Positions 46,054 through 56,864 of a stretch of DNA of 58,619 nucleotides are shown piece after piece. This DNA is from Thomasclavelia sp. (lineage in GTDB: Bacteria; Bacillota_I; Bacilli_A; Erysipelotrichales; Coprobacillaceae). Location: NCBI GenBank assembly GCA_028749475.1, contig JAQVWN010000011.1, positions 1-58,619 on the forward strand. Direction: 5' to 3'. The stretch's first letter is position 1. Each line of letters begins with the position of its first letter. A program made the translations under genes and the position numbers. The notes under the pieces were generated by a model. That model had not been told where the DNA came from and searched no databases. It was given only the letters and a program-made list of their open reading frames with translations.

Positions 46054-47397
46054 ATGGATTATATTACAAAAGTATTTGAGCAGTTAAAAGAAAAGAATTC
46101 TGATCAACCAGAATTCTTACAAGCAGTTCAAGAAGTTTTTGAATCATTAAGACCTGTCATTGAAGCACACCCTGAATATGAAGATATGGCAATTCTTGAA
46201 AGATTAACTGAACCAGAAAGGACTTTAATGTTTAAAGTACCTTGGAGTGATGATAATGGAAAAGTACAAGTTAACCGTGGTTATCGTGTTCAATTTTCAA
46301 GTGCAATTGGACCTTATAAAGGTGGTTTAAGATTACATCCTTCAGTTAATTTAGGTATTATTAAATTCTTAGGGTTTGAACAAATCTTTAAGAATTCACT
46401 TACAACATTACCTATCGGTGGTGGTAAAGGTGGTTCTGATTTTGACCCTCAAGGTAAATCTGATGCTGAAATCATGAGATTCTGTCAAAGTTTTATGAGC
46501 GAACTTTATCGTCATATTGGACCTGATGTTGATGTTCCAGCTGGAGATATCGGAACTGGTGCTAGAGAAATTGGTTATATGTATGGTCAATATCGTCGTA
46601 TTAGAGGAGCATTTGAAAATGGCGTTCTTACTGGTAAGCCTCTATCTTATGGTGGAAGTTTAATCCGTCCTGAAGCTACTGGTTACGGTGCTTGTTATTA
46701 TGGTAATGAAGTATTAAAACATTTCAATGATTCTTATAAAGGAAAAACTATTGCTTGTTCAGGTTATGGAAACGTAGCTTGGGGAGTATGTAAAAAAGCT
46801 ACTGAACTAGGTGCTAAAGTTGTATCTATTTCAGGAAGAGATGGATATGTTTATGATCCTAATGGAATTAACACAGAAGAAAAATTCAACTTCTTAGTTG
46901 ATATCAGAAGTAAAAATGATGTTCATTTAAAAGATTATGCTGATAAATTCGGTTGTGAATTCCATGCAAAAGAAAAACCATGGGGACTTAAAGTAGATAT
47001 GGCTTTCCCATGTGCTACTCAAAATGAAATTGGAATTGAAGAAGCTAAAAAATTAGTAGCTAATGGTGTTAAGTACATTATTGAAGGTGCTAACATGCCT
47101 ACTACTATTGAAGCTATGGAATACTTTACTTCTAATGGTGGTACTCTTGGACCTGCTAAAGCAGCTAATGCTGGTGGAGTTGCAGTATCTGCCTTAGAAA
47201 TGGCTCAAAACTCTATGAGATATTCATGGACAGCTAAAGAAGTTGATGATAAACTTCATCAAATCATGATTGATATTCATAATAATTCAATGGATGCAGC
47301 TAAACGTTATAATTTAGGCTATGACTTAATTAAAGGTGCAAATATTGCTGGATTTGAAAAAGTTGTTGATGCAATGATTTCTCAAGGGATTTACTAA
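46054..47397 (+). CDS. gdhA: glutamate dehydrogenase, NADP-type hexameric
   Basis: Aminates 2-oxoglutarate to glutamate (reversible). The length of 447 and the sequence match family I GDH (GdhA): YKGGLRLHPSVN with the substrate lysine, LPIGGGKGGSDFDP with the catalytic lysine, PAGDIGTGAREIGY, and the Rossmann loop SGYGNVAWG. GVAVSALEMAQNS lies near the C-terminus. GDFD-type coenzyme preference cannot be settled by eye; NADP is typical for this subgroup. AGGAGG precedes the ATG by nine bases. Single gene with a strong terminator. Confidence 0.97.
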   Translation: MDYITKVFEQLKEKNSDQPEFLQAVQEVFESLRPVIEAHPEYEDMAILERLTEPERTLMFKVPWSDDNGKVQVNRGYRVQFSSAIGPYKGGLRLHPSVNLGIIKFLGFEQIFKNSLTTLPIGGGKGGSDFDPQGKSDAEIMRFCQSFMSELYRHIGPDVDVPAGDIGTGAREIGYMYGQYRRIRGAFENGVLTGKPLSYGGSLIRPEATGYGACYYGNEVLKHFNDSYKGKTIACSGYGNVAWGVCKKATELGAKVVSISGRDGYVYDPNGINTEEKFNFLVDIRSKNDVHLKDYADKFGCEFHAKEKPWGLKVDMAFPCATQNEIGIEEAKKLVANGVKYIIEGANMPTTIEAMEYFTSNGGTLGPAKAANAGGVAVSALEMAQNSMRYSWTAKEVDDKLHQIMIDIHNNSMDAAKRYNLGYDLIKGANIAGFEKVVDAMISQGIY

Positions 47398-47403
47398 TAA
47401 TAT

Positions 47404-47437
47404 AACCTAGTTCATTAATGGACTAGGTTTTTTTTAT
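47404..47437 (+). terminator. gdhA terminator
   Basis: AACCTAGT and ACTAGGTT form a stem closed by a small inner CATTAATG hairpin, followed by eight T. Confidence 0.9.
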
Positions 47438-47446
47438 TGATAAATA

Positions 47447-47487
47447 TAAAAGCATGATACCTAGTTGATTGGTATCATGCTTTTTTA
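47447..47487. terminator. bidirectional terminator between gdhA and the giant surface-protein gene
   Basis: A perfect 11-bp stem AGCATGATACC/GGTATCATGCT with a 9-nt loop, T-run on the plus side and a shorter run on the minus side. It would end the minus-strand giant gene. Confidence 0.75.
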
Positions 47488-47490
47488 ATG

Positions 47491-50400
47491 TTATAATTCT
47501 TCTTTTTTCTTTTTTAAAGCTAAGATTGAAATAATTAACATTGAAATTAACATTCCATATACATTATACATTACATTAACATCATCACCTGTTTTAGGTT
47601 TATTGTTTACACCATTATTAGGAGTAACAATAGGTGTTGATGGTATAGCTGTAGGAGTTAAAATAACAGATATTGTTATTTGTGTTCCTTCTAATGTTGT
47701 AATAGTAATGCTAAATTTACCACCTTGATTATTTGCAATAGCTTCATTTATTTTAGCAAGTTGAGTTGCATCAACTGATAAAGCCTCAACAGGTAATAAC
47801 TTACCATCCTTATCATAAGCTTGGACTTTACCAAGATTAATGATATCTGTTGGACTTAAAGATCCATCACTATCATTATGATAGATGTCATTACCACCAA
47901 TAGTTTCATTAGTACTCTTATCAGTAATTACGTTTTCTCTTAAAGTTACATTAATTGTAATTGTAGAGCCTAAGGCAGTAGTAAATGTAAGTGGATAACT
48001 CTTATCAATGACTTTATTCTTTATTGCATCATTGATGACTTCTAATTGATCACTATCAACAGTAACTGTTGATAAATCAATAGGATTTCCATCTTTATCC
48101 AAAACAACTAAATTAGATAATTTTTTAGCATCCTCATTAGAAATACTTCCATCACTAATACTATAAATAAAGTCTTTAGCCTCAATATTTTCTTTATTCC
48201 AAACAGCCTTTAAAGCAATATTCTCAGCAGGTAATTTAGAAACATCAGTTACTGTTATTACATTTCCTTTTGAGTCAGTGTATTCCCATCCACCAAAATA
48301 ATAACCATCTTTAGTCGGATTAGTTGGGAATCCTGTTGATTGATTAATCAATGAATCATAGTCAGCAGTTATATCTAAACTATCGATAGTAGATGCCTCT
48401 TTAGAGCCATTACTATCAAATGTGATATGATATTGATTTACTGTCCATACAGCAATTAGAGTTATTTCTGGTTTATCATTTGGATCTAAATCACTAAATA
48501 CATCAGAGTTAGTTACATCAACTAAAGCACGTGTATTTGTATCTTGTACCCATTTAGAGAATGTATAACCAGTCTTTATTGGATTAGTTGTAGGAAGTAA
48601 ATTTGTATCAGTCCATTTTACTCCGGTTTTATCAGAAATTGCAGTTCCACCAGTCGTATCATAATGAACGATATAATTATCTTTTTCAACCCACTTAGCA
48701 GTTAGAGTAACTTCATCAACAGAATCATCAGTAACTAAATCTGAATATTTAGTTGAGCTAGTTACTTTGGAATTGTCAACATACCAACCATCGAAAGTAT
48801 AACCTTTTCTAGTAGGTGCTGTTGGTAATAATGATGCATCACTAAAGTGAACTGTTTTATCTTCTGGATTTGTTGATCCAGTGTAACCCAAATCATAATG
48901 AACTGTGTAATCATTTTGAGTCCAATTAGCCTCTAATACAACATCACTAGCTGGCATTGTAAACTTACCATCAGAAATTGTAACTGTAGTTGGAGTTTTA
49001 ATTGTCCATCCTGTAAATGTCCATCCTTCTCTTGTTGGTACATCAGATGAAACTATAATTACATCTTTTATATGATTATTTGTAGTTTGAGTTGGTACAT
49101 CACTTGAATCATCAGCTTTAGGCGCTTCATAAGTTACTTTATAATCAACTGGAGTCCATTTACCAGTTAATGTTGTTTCACTGACAGAATCATCAGTAAC
49201 TAAATCAGAATATTTAGTTGTACTAGTTACCTTAGTGTTGTCAACATACCAACCATCAAATGTATAACCTTCTCTAGTAGGTGCTGTAGGTAATAATGAT
49301 GCATCACTAAAGTGAACTGTTTTGTCTTCTGGATTTGTTGATCCAGTGTAACCCAAATCATAATGAACTGTGTAATCATTTTGAGTCCAATTAGCCTCTA
49401 ATACAACATCACTAGCTGGCATTGTAAACTTACCATCAGAAATTGTAACTGTAGTTGGAGTTTTAATTGTCCATCCTGTAAATGTCCATCCTTCTCTTGT
49501 TGGTACATCAGATGAAACTATAATTACATCTTTTATATGATTATTTGTAGTTTGAGTTGGTACATCACTTGAATCATCAGCTTTAGGCGCTTCATAAGTT
49601 ACTTTATAATCAACTGGAGTCCATTTACCAGTTAATGTTGTTTCACTAACAGAATCATCAGTAACTAAATCAGAATATTTAGTTGTACTAGTTACCTTAG
49701 TGTTATCAACATACCAACCATCGAAAGTATAACCTTCTCTTGTAGGTGCTGTTGGTAACAATGATGTATCACTAAAGTGAACTGTTTTGTCTTCTGGATT
49801 TGTTGATCCTGTGTAACCTAAATCATAATGAACTGTGTAATCATTTTGTGTCCAATTTGCCTCTAATACAACATCACTAGCTGGCATTGTAAACTTACCA
49901 TCAGAAATTGTAACTGTAGTTGGAGTTTTAATTGTCCATCCTGTAAATGTCCATCCTTCTCTTGTTGGTACATCAGATGAAACTGTAATTACATCTTTTA
50001 TATGATTATTTGTAGTTTGAGTTGGTACATCACTTGAATCATCAGCTTTAGGCGCTTCATAAGTTACTTTATAATCAACTGGAGTCCATTTACCAGTTAA
50101 TGTTGTTTCACTTACAGAATCATCAGTAACTAAATCTGAGTATTTAGTTGAGCTAGTTACCTTAGTGTTATCAACATACCAACCATCGAAAGTATAACCT
50201 TCTCTTGTAGGTGCTGTTGGTAACAATGATGTATCACTAAAGTGAACTGTTTTGTCTTCTGGATTTGTTGATCCTGTATAACCCAAATCATAATGAACTG
50301 TGTAATCATTTTGTGTCCATTGAGCTACCAAAGTAACAGAGGCAACTTGATCATTAGCTACTAAGTCTGAGTATTTAGTAGCATCAGTTATAGTAGTTGT

Positions 50401-53400
50401 TCCAAGTTTCCATCCATTAAATGTATATCCTTCTCTTGTAGGAGTAGTTGTTGGTAATAATGATGCATCACCAAAGTGAACACCAGTTTTATTAGCAATA
50501 GTGCTTCCACCAGCAGTGTTGTAAATTACAGTATATTCATTTTGAGTCCATTTAGCATAGATAGTCATATTCTCTGTAATTGGATCATCAAAATTATGTT
50601 CTGTTACAAATGTTGAATTATTATACCATCCTTCAAAAGTCCATCCAGTTTCAGTTGGATTAGTTGGGCTTGAAATAGTATCTTCATATTTTACAGTTTT
50701 GTTAGGGACTTGAGTTCCATGACCTTGCATATCATATGATAAAGTTACATCATCTCTTGAATAATATAATTTTATTACTAAAGAACCATTTGCAGTAATT
50801 GTTAAAGCTGTTGTACTAGCAGGAGTATATGAATTTTCATATGTTGTTTTTGAACTATCATATGTAAATCCATCATAACTGTTACTTATTACTTGAACAT
50901 CTCCTCCAGTTGTTCCAGTTAAATTAGCTGTTTCTTTTTTAGTGTAAGTATTAGCATTTAAATCTTGTAAATAATACTCAACTTTATAAGCCGTATCCGT
51001 ATTTGCTTGCCATATAGCATATAAATTAATAACATCTCCATCAGTACTAGTTAAATTCTTTACTTCTTTAGAATTAGTGTATTCTACGTTTCCAGTTGGT
51101 GTTGTTGACCAACCTTTAAATGTATAACCTAGTTTAGTAAATGTGTTTGTTGTTAAAGCTTGGTTTTCATCATATGTAAATTGTTGATTTTCCATTGCTC
51201 CAGTGCCACTATTTGCATTAAATTTAATAGTGTACTTGATAGGAGTAAAGTTAGCTTTATATGATGCTGTCTCATATAAACCAGTTGTTGTGTCCTTTTG
51301 AGGGACAAATGTAAGGTCAGTTGATACTTCAACACCTCCGACAGTCCAGTTTACAAATTTGTAACCAGTTTTTGCAGTTGCTGTTGAACCATTAGGTGCA
51401 CCAGTTAATACCCCTATTGTTTCAGAAGCCTTATCAACTGTTCCTTGAGCAGTATTATTACTTGCATAGTTGATTGTAACTTCATTTTCAGTCCATTTAG
51501 CATAAAGCGTTGTATCTTTGGTAATTAAAGTATCAAAATCAAATTTATTTTCACAAGTACTTTCTGTATACCATCCACCAAATGTATATCCTTTTTTAGT
51601 AGGATTAGCAGGCTTGTTAGATTTTTCACCATCATCTACAGTTTGTTTATCTGGTGTATCAGAATCAGCATCTTGGGTATTAAAATTAACATCCCATGTA
51701 ATTTTTTCATAATTAATTACATAACTTGTAGATTTTAAAAGTTTAGAAGTAACTATATTTCCGCTAACATAGTTTCCATGTCCATCGTCAGTTAATGTTA
51801 ATACTACACTACCTCCATCGTCTACTAACTCACTAGAAATAGTTGTTAAATTAGAATTATTGATAAGCGGAACATTCTTAACTGTTTTATCAGTTCCATT
51901 AGGCACTTGGAGAGTTATTGAACTAATCTTATAATGGTCCTTAGCTTGGAAACTAATAGATCCATTATACTCACCAACAAAGTTTTCATCCCACTCATAA
52001 TTACTTGTTGTCTTGTTTCCTACTTCGGTTGCCGGAGTGGTACCTTCTACAGTTTTAACATAGCCATTACCATCGGTAGATCCTGCTAAAAATGGAATAT
52101 GGGCAAATACTGGTTGAATAGTAGTATTACCAGTAATTTCTAAATCTTTGTAGTCAGTAATAACCCCTACTGTTGTAGTTTCATCAGGGTTCGTTATAGT
52201 GTAACGCCAACCAGTTTGTAAATAGTCTGGATTTATGCCAGATAAAGTTATATTTAAGGTAGGGTTTCCTTCAAACTCGACCTTCTCGCTATCCTTACCA
52301 TCATCTTTAACAAGAGTAGCTACATCTTCGCTAGGCGCTAAGAATGAAACATCATATTTTACTCGATTATAATAGTACTTAATAACTAAACTTCCATCGC
52401 CAGCAATATCTAGTTTAGTAGAAGTAGCTGATGTATTATCAGTTTGATAAGTTGTTTTATCATATTCAAATCCAGTAAATGTTTTCTTTGTACTTGTGGG
52501 CTCAGTATCAGTTGTACCTTGGGCATTTACACGAGCACTTGTATCTTCAGTATAAGTAGATGCATCTTTATCCTTTAAGTAATACTTAACAGTATAAGGT
52601 GTATCTTCATTAGCTTTAAATTTAGCTGTATAAGTTCCACCAGTATATAAACCATCTTCTTGACTTGGAACATATGTAGCATTTGTAGAAACTTGGTTTC
52701 CTTCAGAATCATACCAACCTAAGAAAGTATATCCAGCTTTAGTTGTTGCTTTAGAACCTTTTGGACTTCCAGTAACTGGTTTAACATTTTCTTCATCTAA
52801 AGAAACTGTTCCACCCTTACTTGGACTAGTTTCATATTTATATGTTACTGGATCATTTTCCGTCCATTTTGCATATAATGTCATATCTTTAGTGACACCA
52901 TCATTAAAATCATACTCATTAGTATAAGATTCTGATGTATACCAACCATTGAATGTGTAACCCTTTTTAGTAGGATTAGTTGGTTTAGTTACTTTGTCAT
53001 TTTCTTTAATATCGTTTTGAGATTCAACAGATGAACCACCTTTGCTATTAAAGTTCACATCATATAAAGCATTTCTATAAGCCATGTATAAATAACCTGC
53101 TCCCATAGATGTTGGACTAGTAGTTGCAGCATTATAAATCGATTTATCAGTTCCACTAAAATAGAATATTGAAACAGCACTGCATTGATCATTTAAAGTG
53201 GTATTAGCTTTTATAGTAGGTGCAACGACAGGTATTTCAATAGTAACCGTTCCACCTGGTTCCAATTTAGTCAACTTAACGGCCACATAGTTTGAAGTAC
53301 TATCATAACTAGAAGAACCGTTATTATTATAAAAATCAGCCGCATTAGTGGAAGCAATAGTTTGGGATGGAGATAGTGTCATATATTTAAATTCACTGTT

Positions 53401-56400
53401 TTGAATAGTTGAACCATGATTATCTAAGTTAGCTGCCCCATTAATTTTAAGATCAAATCCACTTTGTTGAGATAATGATGTTCCATCTCCAATTGGAATA
53501 AAGACATAATTATCATAAGCCGAAATATCAGCAGTTTCGACTGTGTTAGTCATACTGACTTTTATAGTTCCTGTCTCTCCAGAGCCAAATGTCACAATAT
53601 CCTTAGAGTCACCACTATAAGTATGATAATCACCCGTAGAATTTTTAACAGCCTCTGTTATAAATAGTTTAGGATCTTTGTGAATAGTAATTGTTGAATT
53701 ATCACATTTTACTGTGTTATTTAAATTATCTCCATTACCATCAGTAGCACCTAATCCAGCGATTTTAGTGCTAGCAAGTGAATTAGTATTACCATTCATA
53801 ACTTTAAAATTAATACCTGTTACAGCGTTAGTTGTAGTATTTGTATATGTTTGATTTGTTGAAGAATATGATATTTGAGACCATTTAATTACCTGGTCTA
53901 CTGCTAAAGCATCAACGTTAACATCAAAACTAACAAATGAATAATATCTTTTATATCCTGATGCATATTGACATGTTGCGAGTTGATTAGTGGCATCAAA
54001 AATATAAACAGTTCCTCCTTCTTGTTCAGTAAAACCAGCTTGAGCTAATTCATCCGAAGTTGCAGGTCGAGTAGTCTTTAAAGATGCCCCAATATTTTCA
54101 GTTTGAGTTACTGGGAATCCATTATTCTTTTGGAAAGTCCAATTTACACTTGAAGTATCTAATGATAATACATCTGGAAGAACCAATGCAAAACACATTT
54201 TACTATATGATTCACCAGTCATATTAAATCTAAGAGTAGCTTTTTTACCAGCGTAGACATCAACATTAGAAGCCCATCCACCTTCAACAGAACCAGTATT
54301 ACCGGTAAAGTTTCCTCTAGACATAACACTCATTGTAGATAATTGACCCCATTTAAATCCTTGTGTCTTATTAGAGATTTCTTTATTTATGCTCTCCTCT
54401 TCATTATCTTTTAAAGTTGAAAGAGTAGCTTTATGTTGTGATTTAGTTGCATATGGGTCAGCTGATTTAGGGACTCCAACTACCTTGGCGTAACCTGCAC
54501 CATTTGCATTACTCCACTTTGTATACTTAACACTAACACTAGCTATATTTTTGCCACTATCAGCATTTAAAATTGCATATTGGCCAGTAGGAGAATTAGT
54601 AATCTTCAACCTATCATTTGCATCATTTAAAACAACACTTCCAGTTGTAAATGGGAAGGCTTCTCCACTTTCCTTAGTCCAACTACCTGTACTTCCATCT
54701 GTATTAGTCCAAGATACTTCTTCAACTAAATTAGCAGAATCAGAAATTGTACCATTGTAAGGTAGAGGAAACCAAACTGTACTAACGAGATCATTAGTTG
54801 TATCACAATCTAAATCCCATTGGACTTTTCCGTCGGTTTCAGCACCACTAGTATTAACGTAAGCATATTTTGCTAGGTCTACACTATTTAAAGCATCACC
54901 AATATAATTGACATTTTTTCCATCTGAAGAATAACTTGTTATTTCAAATGGATTAGGTACTTTCCATCTAAATCCACTTTCGTTAGAAGTAGCTTTACTT
55001 ACCCATGATCCATCAACTTTTTGTAAAACTTCAAATGAATGATTTGAGTATTCACCACCAGGTGTACTAGAAACTGGTAGTCCTTTAATGTTATAGCCAT
55101 AATGACAAGCGTAACCAGAATCAATTATTTGATCCACTTCAACATAAGCTTTAGCAATTGATTTTCCTGAAGCAGCTTTATAAGTAATATAATTATTATT
55201 TGCTCCAGCTTGTGCCCATTGATAAGACTTAACTTCATAAGGAAGTTGTGTTCCACCATCTAAACTCCATTCTTCTTTAGTACCATCAGTATATTCAATA
55301 TATGTTTTAGTAATTGTTGAATTACCCTCAGTGATTGGTGGGACATAAATTTGAACCTCATCAACCTTATCTTGACTATCACAATTTACTTCGAATCTAA
55401 CAGGAGTATATGAACTTCCCCCATTATTTTGGTAATAAGTACTTGATAAAGTCACTTGTTCTTGTCCTTCATCATACGCTTCCCAATCAGCACTAGTATT
55501 AGTAAAGGCAGGGTTATAATCAGGCTCTTTAGTAAGAGTAGTTGTGATATTTTTTTCTCCAGCAACATTATGAGATATAGCGCTGATAGTTCCTTCATCA
55601 TCAACAGATAAAGTTTTCCATGTTATATCGCTGACAGTTGTTTTAACTTCATCACCAACATTAAACTTTGTATTTGAATAAAATACACTACCATTATAAA
55701 TGACCGTAGATCCACTATTTAAATAATATATATCGGAACCAGTATAAGTAACATTTGTTGAACAAGTTCCATCACCATTATCTATTTCTGTAGAATATGT
55801 GTAATTAGCAACTTTAGTAGGAGTTGCTCCTTTGGGATATGTTAATTTAAAACTTGGTTGATATATAGGTAAAAGAGTATCAGTTGAAACTTTCCCCCCT
55901 AAAGGTTCATCTTCAGAAACTTCAACTTTGACAGCTACTGCTTTGTTCACATATTTAGTAGTATCACCTGTTACAGTTGCAGTTGGTGCATTAGTAGTTG
56001 GGGCAACAATAATATTAGTAGATGAATCATCTTCTGTTGCTTGTCCATTATACATACCAGTCATTTTGATTGTTAATGGAGCTAATTGTTGATTTGAAGA
56101 ATAATCATATAATAATTCATCAGCTTCAAAAGTTAACGTAATACTACCACCACTAACTCCATTTACCATTGAATAATTAAGAGTTCCACTAAGTGCCCCA
56201 TTCAAATAATAATCTATTCCATCAGCACTAGGACGAGTATCTTGAATAAAAGAACTATTTGTTGTTTGTTCCCATGAATTAAGTTCAGTTGGAGTCATTG
56301 TTGCAGCGCTATATGATGTGTTTCCATTTCCAGTCGCACTAAAAGTAAACCCAGTTGCACTAACTAATCTTAATCCACGTGGAATAGATATTTCCACATT

Positions 56401-56715
56401 TCTATCAGTACAAGAACCATCACCACCAAAAGTAAATGTCGCAGTAATTAATCCATCAGTACTAATTGTGTAGTCACTGCCTAGTGAGTTATTAGTAATC
56501 TGAACTTCACCAGTCACAACATCCTTAGCAGCCCCGAGTACTTTTTTGCTATTCGAAGCACTAGATTCTTCATCAGTACCTTGAGTAGAATTAGTTGTAG
56601 CTTCGCTAGTTTGTTCGTCGTTATCGTCGGCAAAAACTAGGTTATTAGTTGTAATCATGCTAAAAACAACCAAAGCCACAAGGGCATTTTTTATAATCTT
56701 ATTTATTTTTTTCAT
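47491..56715 (-). CDS. giant sortase-anchored surface protein with InlB-type (Flg_new) repeats
   Basis: A protein of about 3074 residues. The N-terminus is a signal peptide (KKINKIIKNALVALVVFSMITTNNLVFA). An adhesin-like region without a family I recognise covers roughly residues 60-1240. Then come at least a dozen Listeria-Bacteroides/InlB B-repeats (pattern Y.V.F.....G........N.PT..GYTF.GWY......F.......LYAKW) mixed with MucBP-like YYLKD/YYYNR modules (about 1240-2760). The C-terminus is NKPKTGDDVN, a hydrophobic helix and KKKKEEL, a sorting signal whose motif is KPKTG instead of LPxTG. The start at 56715 has GGGGAAG upstream. Three near-identical 155-residue units are nested inside. Likely adhesion or host/mucus contact; no sortase gene is in the window. 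Confidence 0.9.
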   Translation of the reverse strand: MKKINKIIKNALVALVVFSMITTNNLVFADDNDEQTSEATTNSTQGTDEESSASNSKKVLGAAKDVVTGEVQITNNSLGSDYTISTDGLITATFTFGGDGSCTDRNVEISIPRGLRLVSATGFTFSATGNGNTSYSAATMTPTELNSWEQTTNSSFIQDTRPSADGIDYYLNGALSGTLNYSMVNGVSGGSITLTFEADELLYDYSSNQQLAPLTIKMTGMYNGQATEDDSSTNIIVAPTTNAPTATVTGDTTKYVNKAVAVKVEVSEDEPLGGKVSTDTLLPIYQPSFKLTYPKGATPTKVANYTYSTEIDNGDGTCSTNVTYTGSDIYYLNSGSTVIYNGSVFYSNTKFNVGDEVKTTVSDITWKTLSVDDEGTISAISHNVAGEKNITTTLTKEPDYNPAFTNTSADWEAYDEGQEQVTLSSTYYQNNGGSSYTPVRFEVNCDSQDKVDEVQIYVPPITEGNSTITKTYIEYTDGTKEEWSLDGGTQLPYEVKSYQWAQAGANNNYITYKAASGKSIAKAYVEVDQIIDSGYACHYGYNIKGLPVSSTPGGEYSNHSFEVLQKVDGSWVSKATSNESGFRWKVPNPFEITSYSSDGKNVNYIGDALNSVDLAKYAYVNTSGAETDGKVQWDLDCDTTNDLVSTVWFPLPYNGTISDSANLVEEVSWTNTDGSTGSWTKESGEAFPFTTGSVVLNDANDRLKITNSPTGQYAILNADSGKNIASVSVKYTKWSNANGAGYAKVVGVPKSADPYATKSQHKATLSTLKDNEEESINKEISNKTQGFKWGQLSTMSVMSRGNFTGNTGSVEGGWASNVDVYAGKKATLRFNMTGESYSKMCFALVLPDVLSLDTSSVNWTFQKNNGFPVTQTENIGASLKTTRPATSDELAQAGFTEQEGGTVYIFDATNQLATCQYASGYKRYYSFVSFDVNVDALAVDQVIKWSQISYSSTNQTYTNTTTNAVTGINFKVMNGNTNSLASTKIAGLGATDGNGDNLNNTVKCDNSTITIHKDPKLFITEAVKNSTGDYHTYSGDSKDIVTFGSGETGTIKVSMTNTVETADISAYDNYVFIPIGDGTSLSQQSGFDLKINGAANLDNHGSTIQNSEFKYMTLSPSQTIASTNAADFYNNNGSSSYDSTSNYVAVKLTKLEPGGTVTIEIPVVAPTIKANTTLNDQCSAVSIFYFSGTDKSIYNAATTSPTSMGAGYLYMAYRNALYDVNFNSKGGSSVESQNDIKENDKVTKPTNPTKKGYTFNGWYTSESYTNEYDFNDGVTKDMTLYAKWTENDPVTYKYETSPSKGGTVSLDEENVKPVTGSPKGSKATTKAGYTFLGWYDSEGNQVSTNATYVPSQEDGLYTGGTYTAKFKANEDTPYTVKYYLKDKDASTYTEDTSARVNAQGTTDTEPTSTKKTFTGFEYDKTTYQTDNTSATSTKLDIAGDGSLVIKYYYNRVKYDVSFLAPSEDVATLVKDDGKDSEKVEFEGNPTLNITLSGINPDYLQTGWRYTITNPDETTTVGVITDYKDLEITGNTTIQPVFAHIPFLAGSTDGNGYVKTVEGTTPATEVGNKTTSNYEWDENFVGEYNGSISFQAKDHYKISSITLQVPNGTDKTVKNVPLINNSNLTTISSELVDDGGSVVLTLTDDGHGNYVSGNIVTSKLLKSTSYVINYEKITWDVNFNTQDADSDTPDKQTVDDGEKSNKPANPTKKGYTFGGWYTESTCENKFDFDTLITKDTTLYAKWTENEVTINYASNNTAQGTVDKASETIGVLTGAPNGSTATAKTGYKFVNWTVGGVEVSTDLTFVPQKDTTTGLYETASYKANFTPIKYTIKFNANSGTGAMENQQFTYDENQALTTNTFTKLGYTFKGWSTTPTGNVEYTNSKEVKNLTSTDGDVINLYAIWQANTDTAYKVEYYLQDLNANTYTKKETANLTGTTGGDVQVISNSYDGFTYDSSKTTYENSYTPASTTALTITANGSLVIKLYYSRDDVTLSYDMQGHGTQVPNKTVKYEDTISSPTNPTETGWTFEGWYNNSTFVTEHNFDDPITENMTIYAKWTQNEYTVIYNTAGGSTIANKTGVHFGDASLLPTTTPTREGYTFNGWKLGTTTITDATKYSDLVANDQVASVTLVAQWTQNDYTVHYDLGYTGSTNPEDKTVHFSDTSLLPTAPTREGYTFDGWYVDNTKVTSSTKYSDLVTDDSVSETTLTGKWTPVDYKVTYEAPKADDSSDVPTQTTNNHIKDVITVSSDVPTREGWTFTGWTIKTPTTVTISDGKFTMPASDVVLEANWTQNDYTVHYDLGYTGSTNPEDKTVHFSDTSLLPTAPTREGYTFDGWYVDNTKVTSTTKYSDLVTDDSVSETTLTGKWTPVDYKVTYEAPKADDSSDVPTQTTNNHIKDVIIVSSDVPTREGWTFTGWTIKTPTTVTISDGKFTMPASDVVLEANWTQNDYTVHYDLGYTGSTNPEDKTVHFSDASLLPTAPTREGYTFDGWYVDNTKVTSTTKYSDLVTDDSVSETTLTGKWTPVDYKVTYEAPKADDSSDVPTQTTNNHIKDVIIVSSDVPTREGWTFTGWTIKTPTTVTISDGKFTMPASDVVLEANWTQNDYTVHYDLGYTGSTNPEDKTVHFSDASLLPTAPTRKGYTFDGWYVDNSKVTSSTKYSDLVTDDSVDEVTLTAKWVEKDNYIVHYDTTGGTAISDKTGVKWTDTNLLPTTNPIKTGYTFSKWVQDTNTRALVDVTNSDVFSDLDPNDKPEITLIAVWTVNQYHITFDSNGSKEASTIDSLDITADYDSLINQSTGFPTNPTKDGYYFGGWEYTDSKGNVITVTDVSKLPAENIALKAVWNKENIEAKDFIYSISDGSISNEDAKKLSNLVVLDKDGNPIDLSTVTVDSDQLEVINDAIKNKVIDKSYPLTFTTALGSTITINVTLRENVITDKSTNETIGGNDIYHNDSDGSLSPTDIINLGKVQAYDKDGKLLPVEALSVDATQLAKINEAIANNQGGKFSITITTLEGTQITISVILTPTAIPSTPIVTPNNGVNNKPKTGDDVNVMYNVYGMLISMLIISILALKKKKEEL
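48911..50305 (-). repeat. three tandem 465-bp repeats inside the giant surface-protein gene
   Basis: Equivalent points recur at 48911, 49376, 49841 and 50306, giving an exact period of 465 bp (155 codons). The copies are nearly identical in DNA, differing by scattered single bases. Each unit encodes two InlB-type repeats (one starting QNDYTVHYDLGYTG, one starting VDYKVTYEAPKAD). A further half unit, more diverged, continues to about 48685. Such identity suggests recent duplication or gene conversion and probable length variation between strains. Confidence 0.93.
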
Positions 56716-56830
56716 TTTTCTTCCCCTTTTACACACACTTCTAGATACTTAATTATATCACGAATGTATAGACAAATTCAAATCCAATAAGGAAGGAAAT
56801 GGGATAATTATACTTAATAATATTTTAAAC

Positions 56831-56861
56831 AAAAAAAGAATTAAGTTTAGCCTTAATTCTT
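56831..56861 (-). terminator. terminator after the small membrane protein gene
   Basis: AAGAATTAAG and CTTAATTCTT form a perfect stem on the minus strand with a 6-nt loop and seven U. Confidence 0.8.
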
Positions 56862-56864
56862 CAT

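Noticed and set aside
48685-50305. Regular direct repeats suggesting a CRISPR array
   Set aside because: The period is 465 bp, copies are head-to-tail without unique spacers, and they stay in frame inside a coding sequence.
47491-56715. Possible frameshifts or gene fusion in the giant gene
   Set aside because: The frame is continuous with a signal peptide at one end and a sorting signal at the other, and its repeats are regular.
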